This document shows, in pieces, positions 12,108-23,002 of a stretch of 64,000 nucleotides of DNA. Source of the DNA: an uncultured Pelagibacteraceae bacterium (lineage in GTDB: Bacteria; Pseudomonadota; Alphaproteobacteria; Pelagibacterales; Pelagibacteraceae); the NCBI GenBank assembly GCA_902552345.1, contig CACDGO010000001.1, forward strand, positions 1 through 64,000, in the 5' to 3' direction. Position numbers and translations under genes: made by a program. Below the pieces are notes generated by a model. It had not been told where the DNA came from, did no database searches, and was given only the letters and a program-made list of their open reading frames with translations. Position 1 is the stretch's first letter; each line of letters opens with the position of its first letter.

Positions 12108-13317
12108 TAACAAAAAATTTTTTTAAAACTGTTTCTACTATCTTATTAGCTATAAAGCTTTTTTTATTTTTTTTTAAAGTTTGTACTTTTCCACTATTAT
12201 CAATTATTTGAACACTATTATAATCAGAGTTAAAACCAGTATCTTTTTTAGATACATCATTTGCTATAATTAGATCACAGTTTTTATTTTTTAATTTTAA
12301 AATAGCATTTTTATTCAAATCTTTTGTTTCAGCAGAAAAACCAACTACTAGCTTTGGTCTATACTTATTATTTTTAGATACAAAATCCAAAATATCTCTA
12401 TTTTCTTTCCATTCGATTGATTTCATTTTTCTTTGAGATTTTTTAAGCTTATTTTTATTTTTTCTTATAGGTCTAAAATCGGATACTGCAGCAGCACATA
12501 TCGCTATATCTACTGGTAGTGTGTTTTTAACCTCTTCAAACATTTCATCAGCTGATACAATTTTTTTTATTTTTATTTCTTTCTGAAAAATAAGATTGGT
12601 AGGACCCGTAATTAAAGTTGTTTCTACGCCGAATCTTTTTAAAGCTAAAGCTATTTCGTAACCTTGTTTCCCACTCGAGTCGTTTGAGATATATCTTACA
12701 GGATCCAAATACTCTTTTGTTGGACCAGCAGTTACTAAAGCTTTTAAATTATTTATTTTTACGATATTTTTTTTGTAAAAATAATTTTCTAAATATTTAA
12801 AAATTTGTCTTGGGCTTGACATTTTTCCCTCACCATACTCGCCACAAGCCATTTCACCTTTCTCAGGACCAATGAATAGATACCCGTAATTTTTTAAATT
12901 TTTAACATTATTTTGGGTTGCTTTATGCGTCCACATTCTCACATTCATAGCAGGCACTAGTAATATATTTTTGTTCGATGCTAAAATTACAGTTGTAGCT
13001 AAGTCCTCTGCCTTTCCTATACTTAGTTTTGTCATAAAATTTGCTGTTGTTGGCATCACTATTATTAAGTCAGCCCATCTTGATAAAGATATGTGATCTA
13101 TTTCTGCCTCTGTATCTTTATCAAAAATATTTTCAAATGTTTTAGAGTTAGTAAGAGTAGTTACTGATAATGGAGTTACAAATTCTTTACCACTTTTAGT
13201 TAATATTGTTTTAACTTCATTATTATTTTTTCTCAATAACCTTATTAAATCTAAAGATTTATAAGCAGCAATACCCCCCCCTATAATAATAAGTATTTTC
13301 TTATTTTTTAAAGTCAT
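12088..13317 (-). CDS. coaBC: Phosphopantothenoylcysteine decarboxylase / phosphopantothenate-cysteine ligase
   Basis: Bifunctional coenzyme A synthesis enzyme. The N-terminal CoaC half (about residues 1-180) is an FMN flavoprotein with GGGIAAYKS, the ATNFMTKLSIGKAEDLATT segment, PAMNVRMW and the Cys-containing EMACGEYGEGKM lid. The C-terminal CoaB half (about 190-400) has VTAGPTKEYLDPVRYISN and the VGFSAET and NDVS motifs of the CTP-dependent ligase. The 409-aa length is normal. It sits 6 bases after ubiB and overlaps dut. Confidence 0.96.
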   Translation of the reverse strand: MTLKNKKILIIIGGGIAAYKSLDLIRLLRKNNNEVKTILTKSGKEFVTPLSVTTLTNSKTFENIFDKDTEAEIDHISLSRWADLIIVMPTTANFMTKLSIGKAEDLATTVILASNKNILLVPAMNVRMWTHKATQNNVKNLKNYGYLFIGPEKGEMACGEYGEGKMSSPRQIFKYLENYFYKKNIVKINNLKALVTAGPTKEYLDPVRYISNDSSGKQGYEIALALKRFGVETTLITGPTNLIFQKEIKIKKIVSADEMFEEVKNTLPVDIAICAAAVSDFRPIRKNKNKLKKSQRKMKSIEWKENRDILDFVSKNNKYRPKLVVGFSAETKDLNKNAILKLKNKNCDLIIANDVSKKDTGFNSDYNSVQIIDNSGKVQTLKKNKKSFIANKIVETVLKKFFVNDRNFN

Positions 13318-13323
13318 GATTAA

Positions 13324-14889
13324 TTAAAATACTAATAAAAAGATAATTACAATACCAAAAAAACTAAGAAGTATATTATTTCTAAAGTTTTTAAATTTCA
13401 TTTGCTCAATTTCTAAATTTTTATTAGTTCCAACAGATAAATTAAGTTTTCCCTCTGAAACCAATTTTAGAGCATAATCAGCTCTATCAATAAATTGTGG
13501 TAAATCTGGTATTCTTTTTATTATTTCAGATGACGTATTGATTGCTTTATCAATGGATGATTTTGGACTTTTAATATTTTTTAGCCAATCTTCAAGCACT
13601 GGTCTTGAAACCTCCCAAATATTTGTTTCTGGGTAAAGTTTTCTGGCGACACCTTCAACTACAACCATGGTTTTTTGTAGTAATAATAATGGCGGTTGAG
13701 TTGCCATATTAAATTTTTCAGTAATTTCAAATAATTGAGCGAGTAAGTTCCCGCCAGAAATATCTTTTATGGATTGTCCAAAAATTGGCTCTCCTACGGA
13801 TCTAAGAGCCTGTGCAAACTCCTCTTTTGAGGCATCTTGAGGCACGAGACCAGCTTGAAAATGTACCTCAGCTACTTTTACATAATCTCTTTTTATAAAT
13901 CCATAAAGTATTTCCGCTAAAAATCTTCTATTATTTTTATCAAGCCGTCCCATTATGCCAAAGTCAACAGGAATGATGTTTCCCTTTTTGTCAACGAATA
14001 AATTTCCTTGATGCATATCCCCGTGGAAAAAACCATCTCTAACCGCTTGTGTTAAAAAAGATTGTATTAAATTTTCTGCAAGATTTTTAAGGTCAACCCC
14101 CATTTCTTTTAATTTTTGATGTTCTCTAATTGAAGTTCCGTTAACCTTGTCTAAAGTTAATATTTTTTTAGTTGTGTAGTTCCAATAAATTGTAGGGACA
14201 TTAAAACCAACATCTTTTTTTGTATTTTCAAAAAGTTCATTTGCAGCAGCTGCTTCAAATCTTAAATCCATTTCTATGTTCGTAATTTCTCTTAGAAGGT
14301 GAACCACTTCAACTAATTTAAGCCGTTTAGCTTTAGAAATTGTATTCTCTATAATATAAGCAAACAACATCAAGGCGTCTAATTCTTCATTAAACAGTTT
14401 CTCAATATCAGGTCTTAATATTTTTATAGCAACTTCTTGTTCTCGATTTTCTATTTTAATTTTTGCTAGGTGGACTTGGGCAATTGAAGCAGCAGCAATT
14501 GGCTCACTTAGTTCACTTATATCTTTAAAATAATTTTCTCCAATTTCTTTTTTTATAATCTTTTTGGCATCATGTAATTCAAAAGCTGGAACTTTGTCTT
14601 GTAGTTTTTCTAAATCATTTGCAAGTTCCTCACCAATTATATCTGGTCTAGTTGCAAGAAACTGCCCTAACTTAATAAATGTTGTTCCCATACCTTGTAA
14701 AGCTAAACAGAGCTTTTCTCCAGGAGATTTCTTTTCCTCTATAGATTTTGCAGGCGAACCTAAAGACATGAAGTTGAAGAATAAATTTAAGCCCGATGGA
14801 ATCTTATGAATTTCGTTAATGGTACTAATAGCCCCGGAGGTAGATAATCTTCTTGCTAGGTAGAATAATTTAATAATTCTTTTTAACAT
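13324..14889 (-). CDS. ubiB: Ubiquinone biosynthesis protein UbiB (ABC1 kinase family)
   Basis: UbiB is an atypical protein-kinase-like ATPase needed for ubiquinone synthesis. The 521-aa protein has the family-specific KLGQFLATRPD motif, the Ala-rich loop AAASIAQVH, the catalytic-loop-like FFHGDMHQGNLFV and the VDFGIMG metal motif. A hydrophobic C-terminal segment (about residues 500-520) would anchor it in the membrane, as known for the family. It directly follows ubiE without any gap, and the two functions belong to the same pathway. Confidence 0.95.
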   Translation of the reverse strand: MLKRIIKLFYLARRLSTSGAISTINEIHKIPSGLNLFFNFMSLGSPAKSIEEKKSPGEKLCLALQGMGTTFIKLGQFLATRPDIIGEELANDLEKLQDKVPAFELHDAKKIIKKEIGENYFKDISELSEPIAAASIAQVHLAKIKIENREQEVAIKILRPDIEKLFNEELDALMLFAYIIENTISKAKRLKLVEVVHLLREITNIEMDLRFEAAAANELFENTKKDVGFNVPTIYWNYTTKKILTLDKVNGTSIREHQKLKEMGVDLKNLAENLIQSFLTQAVRDGFFHGDMHQGNLFVDKKGNIIPVDFGIMGRLDKNNRRFLAEILYGFIKRDYVKVAEVHFQAGLVPQDASKEEFAQALRSVGEPIFGQSIKDISGGNLLAQLFEITEKFNMATQPPLLLLQKTMVVVEGVARKLYPETNIWEVSRPVLEDWLKNIKSPKSSIDKAINTSSEIIKRIPDLPQFIDRADYALKLVSEGKLNLSVGTNKNLEIEQMKFKNFRNNILLSFFGIVIIFLLVF

Positions 14890-15594
14890 TTATATTTTCC
14901 AACCTGAATGCACTGCTGATAAACCATTCGAAAGGTTCCGAAATTCTATTTTAGAAAAACCATTTTTGGACATTAATTCAGCAAGTTGTTCTTGATTATA
15001 AAACTTATCAATACTCTCAATCAAATATTTATAAGGTTTTTCTGAACCTACTATGATTTTTCCTAGATAGGGAATTGTTTTTGAGTATTGTTTATAAATA
15101 AAGTTTAGCAACTCATTATCCACCTTCGAAAACTCTAAGCACATAAAACGTCCACCAGGTTTTAAAACTCTTAAAGCTTCTTTAAGAGTTAAATTTATAT
15201 CAGTAACATTTCGTATCCCATAACTTATAGAATAATAATCAAAGGAGTCATCTTTACACGGTATTTTCTCAGCAGGAGCTTCGATCCATCTTATATTTTT
15301 ATAATTTTGGAGTCTGTTTTTACCTTCTTTTAACATTTCTAAATTAGGCTCTATACAAGTAATTTCACCTGAGTTATTTGATCTATTTAAAAAAAGTTTT
15401 GCTATATCACCAGTGCCTGAACCCACGTCTATTAAATTTTTTTTTGGCTGAGGGTTCATCCAATCAATAAATTTTTCTTTCCACAGGCGATGAACACCTA
15501 ACGACATAATATCATTCATTAAGTCGTATTTTTTATGAACTTTTGAAAATACAGAATTGACTAATTTATTTTTATCTTGAATATTAGATTTCAT
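14890..15594 (-). CDS. ubiE: Ubiquinone/menaquinone C-methyltransferase
   Basis: UbiE uses S-adenosylmethionine to methylate the ring of demethylated quinone intermediates. The 234-aa product has the class I SAM motif DVGSGTGDIAKLF, the family segments FSKVHKKYDLMNDIMSLGVHRLWK and YSISYGIRNVTD, and the motif LKPGGRFMCLEFSKV. It is the first gene of the minus-strand run and its ATG lies only 11 bases from the ATG of divergent mutM, so its promoter must overlap mutM coding sequence. Confidence 0.95.
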   Translation of the reverse strand: MKSNIQDKNKLVNSVFSKVHKKYDLMNDIMSLGVHRLWKEKFIDWMNPQPKKNLIDVGSGTGDIAKLFLNRSNNSGEITCIEPNLEMLKEGKNRLQNYKNIRWIEAPAEKIPCKDDSFDYYSISYGIRNVTDINLTLKEALRVLKPGGRFMCLEFSKVDNELLNFIYKQYSKTIPYLGKIIVGSEKPYKYLIESIDKFYNQEQLAELMSKNGFSKIEFRNLSNGLSAVHSGWKI

Positions 15595-15605
15595 AAAAGA
15601 ATTAT

Positions 15606-16475
15606 ATGCCAGAATTACCCGAAGTTGAAGTTGTTAAACAGTCCCTAGAGAGAAAAATATTAAATTTAAGAATTAAAAAAATTAAGATCAATGATGGCAA
15701 ATTGAGATATATAGTCGATAAAAACGAACTTTTTAATTTAGTCGGCAAAAAATTTAAAAAAATAGAAAGGAGATCTAAATACTTAATTTTTCATTTAGAA
15801 AAGCATATTACAATGATAGCTCATCTAGGAATGACAGGTAAATTTTTTTTTATTGATAAAAAAAACAAAAAATTCAAAACAAGCTTCTATTACGATCTAA
15901 ACTTAGAAAAAGACAAAAAACATGATAGGATAATTTTTATTTTTCAAAATGATGAAAAATTAATTTATAATGATATTAGAAAATTTGGTTTTGTAAAATT
16001 TTGTAGGGCGGTTGATTATTATAAGAATCGACACATAAGAGACTTGGGCCCAGAACCTTTATCTAAAGATTGGGATCAAAGATATTTTAAAAGATATATA
16101 TTTGGTCGAAATAGAACCATCAAAAGTATTTTGATGGATCAAAAATTTGTATCTGGATTAGGAAATATTTATGCTAACGAAATTTTATTTTTAAGCAAAA
16201 TCAAACCTACGCGAAAAGTAAAAAAAATTAAAGAGTTTGAGATAAAAAAGGTTATTAATTACACAAAAAAAATTCTTAAAAGCTCAATTAAGTATGGGGG
16301 ATCTTCTATTAAAGATTTTTCTAGTGACAATGGAAAAAAAGGGATCTTTCAGCAATATTTTAAGGCTTATGGTAGAGAGGGAAAAACATGTTCTAATATA
16401 GATTGCAACTCGATTATTAAAAGGACAATAATTTCAAATCGAGCAACTTTTTTTTGTAATAAATGTCAAAAATAA
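15606..16475 (+). CDS. mutM: Formamidopyrimidine-DNA glycosylase
   Basis: MutM (Fpg) removes 8-oxoguanine and ring-opened purines from DNA and cuts the abasic site. The 289-aa protein starts MPELPEVEVVKQ, giving the catalytic N-terminal Pro and Glu after Met removal. It has the helix-two-turns-helix region (LMDQKFVSGLGNIYANE) and a C-terminal zinc finger with two CxxC-like pairs (CSNIDC and CNKC). Its placement next to ubiE and rpsT matches other alphaproteobacteria. The spacer to ubiE is only 11 bases. Confidence 0.95.
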   Translation: MPELPEVEVVKQSLERKILNLRIKKIKINDGKLRYIVDKNELFNLVGKKFKKIERRSKYLIFHLEKHITMIAHLGMTGKFFFIDKKNKKFKTSFYYDLNLEKDKKHDRIIFIFQNDEKLIYNDIRKFGFVKFCRAVDYYKNRHIRDLGPEPLSKDWDQRYFKRYIFGRNRTIKSILMDQKFVSGLGNIYANEILFLSKIKPTRKVKKIKEFEIKKVINYTKKILKSSIKYGGSSIKDFSSDNGKKGIFQQYFKAYGREGKTCSNIDCNSIIKRTIISNRATFFCNKCQK

Positions 16476-16480
16476 TAAAG

Positions 16481-16509
16481 TTGACCGTTATTATAGCTAC
16501 ATATATACA
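16481..16509 (+). promoter_or_regulatory. rpsT promoter
   Basis: TTGACC (16481-16486), a 17-base spacer and TATACA (16504-16509) form a good sigma-70-type promoter ending 9 bases before the rpsT ATG at 16519. The leader would therefore be very short. Confidence 0.6.
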
Positions 16510-16518
16510 ATCTAAAAA

Positions 16519-16773
16519 ATGCCTAATACTAAATCAGCAATAAGAAGAGTAAGACGAGTTAAAAAACAAACTCAAATAAACAGAATACGAAAGAGCAAAT
16601 ACAAAAATGCGATTAAAAAGATGGAAAATCTTATTAAATCGAAAGAAAAAGACAAAGCAAAAAAAAATTTTTCAAAATTTCAATCAATTCTAATGCAGGT
16701 TGCTAAATCTGGAGTAGTAAATAAGAAAACTGTTTCCAGAAAGATTTCGCGAATTTCAAAAAAGCTGAAATAA
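16519..16773 (+). CDS. rpsT: 30S ribosomal protein S20
   Basis: S20 is a small, Lys/Arg-rich primary 16S rRNA binding protein. The 84-aa product begins MPNTKSAIRRVRRVKKQ and ends with the typical helix GVVNKKTVSRKISRISKKLK; both length and ends match the family. It lies between mutM and dnaA, the conserved alphaproteobacterial position, and has its own promoter. Confidence 0.95.
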   Translation: MPNTKSAIRRVRRVKKQTQINRIRKSKYKNAIKKMENLIKSKEKDKAKKNFSKFQSILMQVAKSGVVNKKTVSRKISRISKKLK

Positions 16774-17001
16774 ATTAAATCATCAATCTAAAGTTGATTA
16801 GTACCTTATTAAATTTTCTATATTTAGAAAAAAATAATTTTTAAATCAAAATATTGTTTTCTTTTTTAAGTTGTAAATTTTAAATTTCTATCTGCGCGTT
16901 AACGTTACAACCTAATTATATTTTTTTTTTGCTTTTTTAAAATAAATCTTGCAAATATTTTTAAAAGATCGTTTATAGAAAGTTCATTACGAATTTACTA
17001 C
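16774..17001. other. rpsT-dnaA intergenic region
   Basis: This 228-base, very AT-rich gap holds the dnaA promoter (16949-16977) and a weak 5-bp hairpin (ATCAA/TTGAT) just after rpsT. It also has one GC-richer patch around 16892-16912 containing the overlapping palindromes GTTAAC and AACGTT. I find no TTATCCACA-like DnaA boxes, so there is no support for an origin here. Confidence 0.5.
16949..16977 (+). promoter_or_regulatory. dnaA promoter
   Basis: TTGCAA (16949-16954), 17-base spacer, TTTATA (16972-16977). The expected start gives a leader of about 18 bases before the dnaA ATG at 17002. Confidence 0.45.
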
Positions 17002-18396
17002 ATGGAAAAAAATAATATTAAATCACAAAATCTTTATGTTTCAGAGGAAGAAAAAATATTAAATTGGGAAGAAGTTCAAAACGCTTTTAAAACGACATTT
17101 GGAGGAGAAATTTATAACAGCTGGTTGCAAAAAATTTCTCTTATTAAAGAGTATAATGATTTTCTTGTTTTAGGCGTTCCAACAAGATTTTTTAGAGATT
17201 GGATTGTATCTAGATATTTAGATAAAATATTAGAGCAATTAAGAGGATTTAAGCTAAGCATCAATAGGATAGAATTCAAGATAATCGAGGATAATAAACA
17301 AACTCAAGAACTTTTGAAAATTCCTGATATAAATAAGATAACAGAAATTAAAGACTCAATTTTAAACTACAATAGATTAAATCCTAACTTAAACTTTAAA
17401 AATTTTATCCAAGGTAAAAGTAATGATATTGCCTTATCATACTCTAAGAAAGTGTGTGAGCATATATCCAGATATAATCCATTATATATCTGCGGTGGTG
17501 TGGGGCTAGGTAAAACTCATCTTTTAAATGCTATTGGATTAGAATTACAAAGCGAAAATAATGTCATGTTTATATCTGCTGAAAGATTTATGTATCATTT
17601 TATCAAATCTATAAAAAAGAATGATATGGTAAATTTTAAAGATTTCTTCAGAAAATCATCAATATTTATTATTGATGACATTCAATTTATTAGTGGAAAA
17701 GAGAGCTTACAAGAGGAGTTTTTTCATACTTTTAATAGTTTGATGGACAAAGGTTCTCAGATAATTATCTCTGCAGATAGAGCACCAACTAAATTAGATA
17801 GGGTGCAAGAGAGAATAAAGTCAAGATTAGGTGGTGGTTTAGTAGTAGATATAGAAGCCCCAGATTTAGATTTAAGGATAAAAATAATTAAGATGAAAAT
17901 TGAAGAAATACAAAATCAATTTAAAGAAAATATAAGTTTAAACGACGAGGTAATAAATTTCATAGCCTCCGAAAGTAAAACGAATATCAGAGAATTAATC
18001 GGCGTTCTTAACAGAGTAATAGCATTTAGTCGAGTGCATAATAAATTTTTGACTGTTTCAGACTGTAAAAATATTCTAAAGGACGTTTTTAATCAAATAA
18101 GAGTAATTACTGTTGATAAAATACAAAATGTAGTTTCAAATTTTTTCAATATTTCATTGAGCGATATGCTATCCCAAAGGCGCTCTAGACCTTTAGCTAG
18201 GCCAAGACAGATTGCAATGTATTTATCTAAAAAAATGACAAGTAGATCTTTGCCAGAAATAGGAAGAAGATTTTCTAATAGAGACCATACAACTGTAATT
18301 CATGCCGTTAAAACAATCTCAAGATTATTAGAGCAAGACGATGAAATGAAAAAGAATATAAATCAGATAAAAAGTCTTTTACAAGAACAATCTTGA
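17002..18396 (+). CDS. dnaA: Chromosomal replication initiator DnaA
   Basis: DnaA is the AAA+ initiator that melts the replication origin. The 464-aa protein has the N-terminal helicase-loading domain (WEEVQNAFKTTFGGEIYNSWL), Walker A GGVGLGKTH near residue 163, Walker B FIIDDIQFI, the sensor region RIKSRLGGGL and the C-terminal DNA-binding domain with the signature RPRQIAMYL and HTTVIHAVKTI. dnaN follows after one base. Gene order rpsT-dnaA-dnaN-gyrB lacks recF. Confidence 0.97.
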   Translation: MEKNNIKSQNLYVSEEEKILNWEEVQNAFKTTFGGEIYNSWLQKISLIKEYNDFLVLGVPTRFFRDWIVSRYLDKILEQLRGFKLSINRIEFKIIEDNKQTQELLKIPDINKITEIKDSILNYNRLNPNLNFKNFIQGKSNDIALSYSKKVCEHISRYNPLYICGGVGLGKTHLLNAIGLELQSENNVMFISAERFMYHFIKSIKKNDMVNFKDFFRKSSIFIIDDIQFISGKESLQEEFFHTFNSLMDKGSQIIISADRAPTKLDRVQERIKSRLGGGLVVDIEAPDLDLRIKIIKMKIEEIQNQFKENISLNDEVINFIASESKTNIRELIGVLNRVIAFSRVHNKFLTVSDCKNILKDVFNQIRVITVDKIQNVVSNFFNISLSDMLSQRRSRPLARPRQIAMYLSKKMTSRSLPEIGRRFSNRDHTTVIHAVKTISRLLEQDDEMKKNINQIKSLLQEQS

Positions 18397-18397
18397 A

Positions 18398-19513
18398 ATG
18401 CAATTTGTAGTTAAGCGAGATCATTTATTGAAATCATTAAATTTTGTTCAAGGTGTGGTTGAAAAAAAAAATACCTTACCCATTTTGTCAAATGTTCTAC
18501 TTCAAATTAAAGATAAAAAGTTGTCAATAGTCGCTACAGACTTAGACATAATCTTTTACGATGAAATAGCAGATATAAAAGTTATCACTGAAGGTAGTAC
18601 TACTACATCAGCAGCAATTCTTTATGATATTCTTAGAAAAATTTCATCTAATTCAAATTTGAATTTCAATTTAAAATCGGAAAACAAGCTTAGTTTAAAA
18701 AGTGATAATTCAGATTTTAATCTACTTTGTCTACCAACTGATAATTTTCCAACTTTTGCTGATGATTTCAATGGCCAGGAAATTCCAATTAACAATAAAA
18801 GATTTCTAAAGTTATTGAATAAAACTAGAATTTCAATTTCTAACGATGATACAAGACATTATTTAAACGGAATTTTTTTACATATAACAGAGGCTAATGG
18901 AAAAAACTTTTTAACAGGCGTAGCTACAGACAGTCATAGGCTTTCCTCTAGCAGCTTAGAAATTGAAGATACAAGCGACTTTAGATCAGTTATTTTACCA
19001 AAAAAAACAGTTTTTCAGTTATGCTCACTTTTAGCTGATAATAACGGTGATTTAATTATGCAAATAATTGAAAATAAAATCCAATTTAAAATTGGAAAAA
19101 TAAAATTAGTTTCAAAAGTAATTGATGGAAAATTCCCAGATTATAAAAAAGTTGTACCTACACAAAATGAAAAATCACTTATAGTTTCGTCCAAAGATTT
19201 TGTAAGTTCAATCGAGAGAGTAGCTAGTGTTTCTATAGATAGAAAAGAAGGAGTAAAATTATCAATTAGTAAGGATAATGTGCAAGTTTCTGTAAATAGT
19301 GCTAATTCTGGCGAGGGGAATGAAAAAATTGGTGCCAAATTCAATTCTGAAAATTTAAACATAAGTTTTAATTCTAAATATTTAATCGAAATAGCTTCTG
19401 AAGTAGAAGATAAGAATTTAAAAATGAATTTTAAAGATCCTGTATCACCTGTTTTAATTGAGGATGCAGCAGATAAAAACAGTTACTATGTGATAATGCC
19501 AATGAAAATTTGA
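18398..19513 (+). CDS. dnaN: DNA polymerase III beta sliding clamp
   Basis: DnaN forms the ring that tethers DNA polymerase III to DNA. The 371-aa product consists of three repeated clamp domains; typical pieces are the N-terminal LLKSLNFVQGVVEKKNTLPILSN, the LTGVATDSHRLS segment and the C-terminal DPVSPVLIED followed by YYVIMPMKI. It sits one base after dnaA, so both are translated from one mRNA. Length is normal. Confidence 0.97.
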   Translation: MQFVVKRDHLLKSLNFVQGVVEKKNTLPILSNVLLQIKDKKLSIVATDLDIIFYDEIADIKVITEGSTTTSAAILYDILRKISSNSNLNFNLKSENKLSLKSDNSDFNLLCLPTDNFPTFADDFNGQEIPINNKRFLKLLNKTRISISNDDTRHYLNGIFLHITEANGKNFLTGVATDSHRLSSSSLEIEDTSDFRSVILPKKTVFQLCSLLADNNGDLIMQIIENKIQFKIGKIKLVSKVIDGKFPDYKKVVPTQNEKSLIVSSKDFVSSIERVASVSIDRKEGVKLSISKDNVQVSVNSANSGEGNEKIGAKFNSENLNISFNSKYLIEIASEVEDKNLKMNFKDPVSPVLIEDAADKNSYYVIMPMKI

Positions 19514-19614
19514 AAATTTATCAGATTAGAAATTAATTTTATTTTTGCTTTAAAATCCATTGATATTGAATACTTCTAGTTCAGCTATGATGGGCCTGAT
19601 TTTATATTAGATAA

Positions 19615-21708
<2,094 letters not shown>

Positions 21709-21710
21709 AA

Positions 21711-22994
21711 ATGAATTTTTCTACTCTTTTCCGTACAAAAGAGAACTTAAGCTTAGATAAAAATACATTAACAATATTAAGGTATATAGCCATTATCGGC
21801 CAAATATTGGCAATTAGTATAGTTTTTTATTACTTAAATTTGCCCTTCCCAATCATAGAGAGTTATTTAATAATTTCACTTGGTTTAGCCACAAATTTAT
21901 ATCTTCAATTCGGGATTAAAATTAACCAGCTAAAAGACTTCTATGCAGCCCCTTTTCTCTTAATCGATTTGCTACAATTAAGTGCCCTTCTTTATTTAAC
22001 AGGGGGAATTTTTAATCCTTTTTCTTTTCTATTAGTGATCCCAGCTATCGTTTCCTCAACGTTTCTAAGCATGGGTACCACAATAATTTTAGGTTTAATA
22101 ACATCATTGCTTTTATTAACCATATCATTTTTTCATTTACCTTTGCCAGGTGAGGACATGAATTTATTACATTTTCCAAATTTTTATAAAATTGGAATTA
22201 TTATCTCCGTATTGATTGGCTTAATATTTTTGAGTTATTTCGGTATTCGTTTCTCCGGTGAAAAAAAGAAAACAGAGGAAGCCTTTAAAAAACTTCAAGA
22301 GGTGATTTATAAAGAGTATGAATTAGAGTCCTTAGGGGGGCAAGCAGCAGCAGCAGCACATTCTCTAGGAACACCATTAGCTACAATAAGTGTAGTTGCT
22401 AAAGAATTAAAAAAAGAAATTGGGGATAACAATGAGCTATCAAAAGATATTGATCTATTAATTAGTCAATCTAAAAGGTGCAGTGAAATTTTAAAAAGAA
22501 TTTCAAAAAAACAGATAGAGGAAGATAAATTTTTTAGCTCTACAAAATTAGAAAATTTACTTGAGGAAATCATAAATTCTTTTAAAGAAACTTCCTCCAA
22601 AGAAATTACTTTAGTATCTGATAATGACAAAAATAAAATTGACATCCAAAGGTCAGCAGAGATGATTTACGGTTTGAGAAATTTTATAGGTAATGCAATT
22701 AAATTTTCAAAAACTAAAGTTAATATTTTTTTGATAAGTGATGATAAAGAAATTAAGATCACAATAAATGATGACGGGCCAGGATTTCCTAAAGATATTA
22801 TTGATAAATTAGGAGAACCGTATATTAAATCTAGATCATTAGAGTTAAATTCAAACTCAGGCTTAGGGCTTGGAACTTTCTTAGGAAAAACTTTATTAGA
22901 GAGACAAAATGCTAAACTTTTGTTTAAAGATGATAAAAATTTAGGTGGGGCCTCAGTAGTAATCAGTTGGTCTCCTAAAAATATTTTACTATAA
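21711..22994 (+). CDS. regB: Redox sensor histidine kinase RegB/PrrB
   Basis: RegB senses the redox state of the quinone pool and phosphorylates RegA. The 427-aa protein has about six membrane helices (residues 22-180). Between them is the quinone-binding motif GGIFNPF (98-104). The H-box follows with His217 in AAAAHSLGTPLATI, then the redox-active Cys257 (SKRCSEIL), and a HATPase domain with NDDGPGFP and SGLGLGTF. These three hallmarks identify RegB rather than a generic kinase. Its partner regA lies at 27311, separated by the polyamine operon. Confidence 0.93.
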   Translation: MNFSTLFRTKENLSLDKNTLTILRYIAIIGQILAISIVFYYLNLPFPIIESYLIISLGLATNLYLQFGIKINQLKDFYAAPFLLIDLLQLSALLYLTGGIFNPFSFLLVIPAIVSSTFLSMGTTIILGLITSLLLLTISFFHLPLPGEDMNLLHFPNFYKIGIIISVLIGLIFLSYFGIRFSGEKKKTEEAFKKLQEVIYKEYELESLGGQAAAAAHSLGTPLATISVVAKELKKEIGDNNELSKDIDLLISQSKRCSEILKRISKKQIEEDKFFSSTKLENLLEEIINSFKETSSKEITLVSDNDKNKIDIQRSAEMIYGLRNFIGNAIKFSKTKVNIFLISDDKEIKITINDDGPGFPKDIIDKLGEPYIKSRSLELNSNSGLGLGTFLGKTLLERQNAKLLFKDDKNLGGASVVISWSPKNILL

Positions 22995-23002
22995 AGATAA
23001 AA

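Noticed and set aside
16774-17001. Replication origin next to dnaA
   Set aside because: No cluster of TTATCCACA-like DnaA boxes in this gap or between dnaN and gyrB; dnaA is often away from oriC in alphaproteobacteria.
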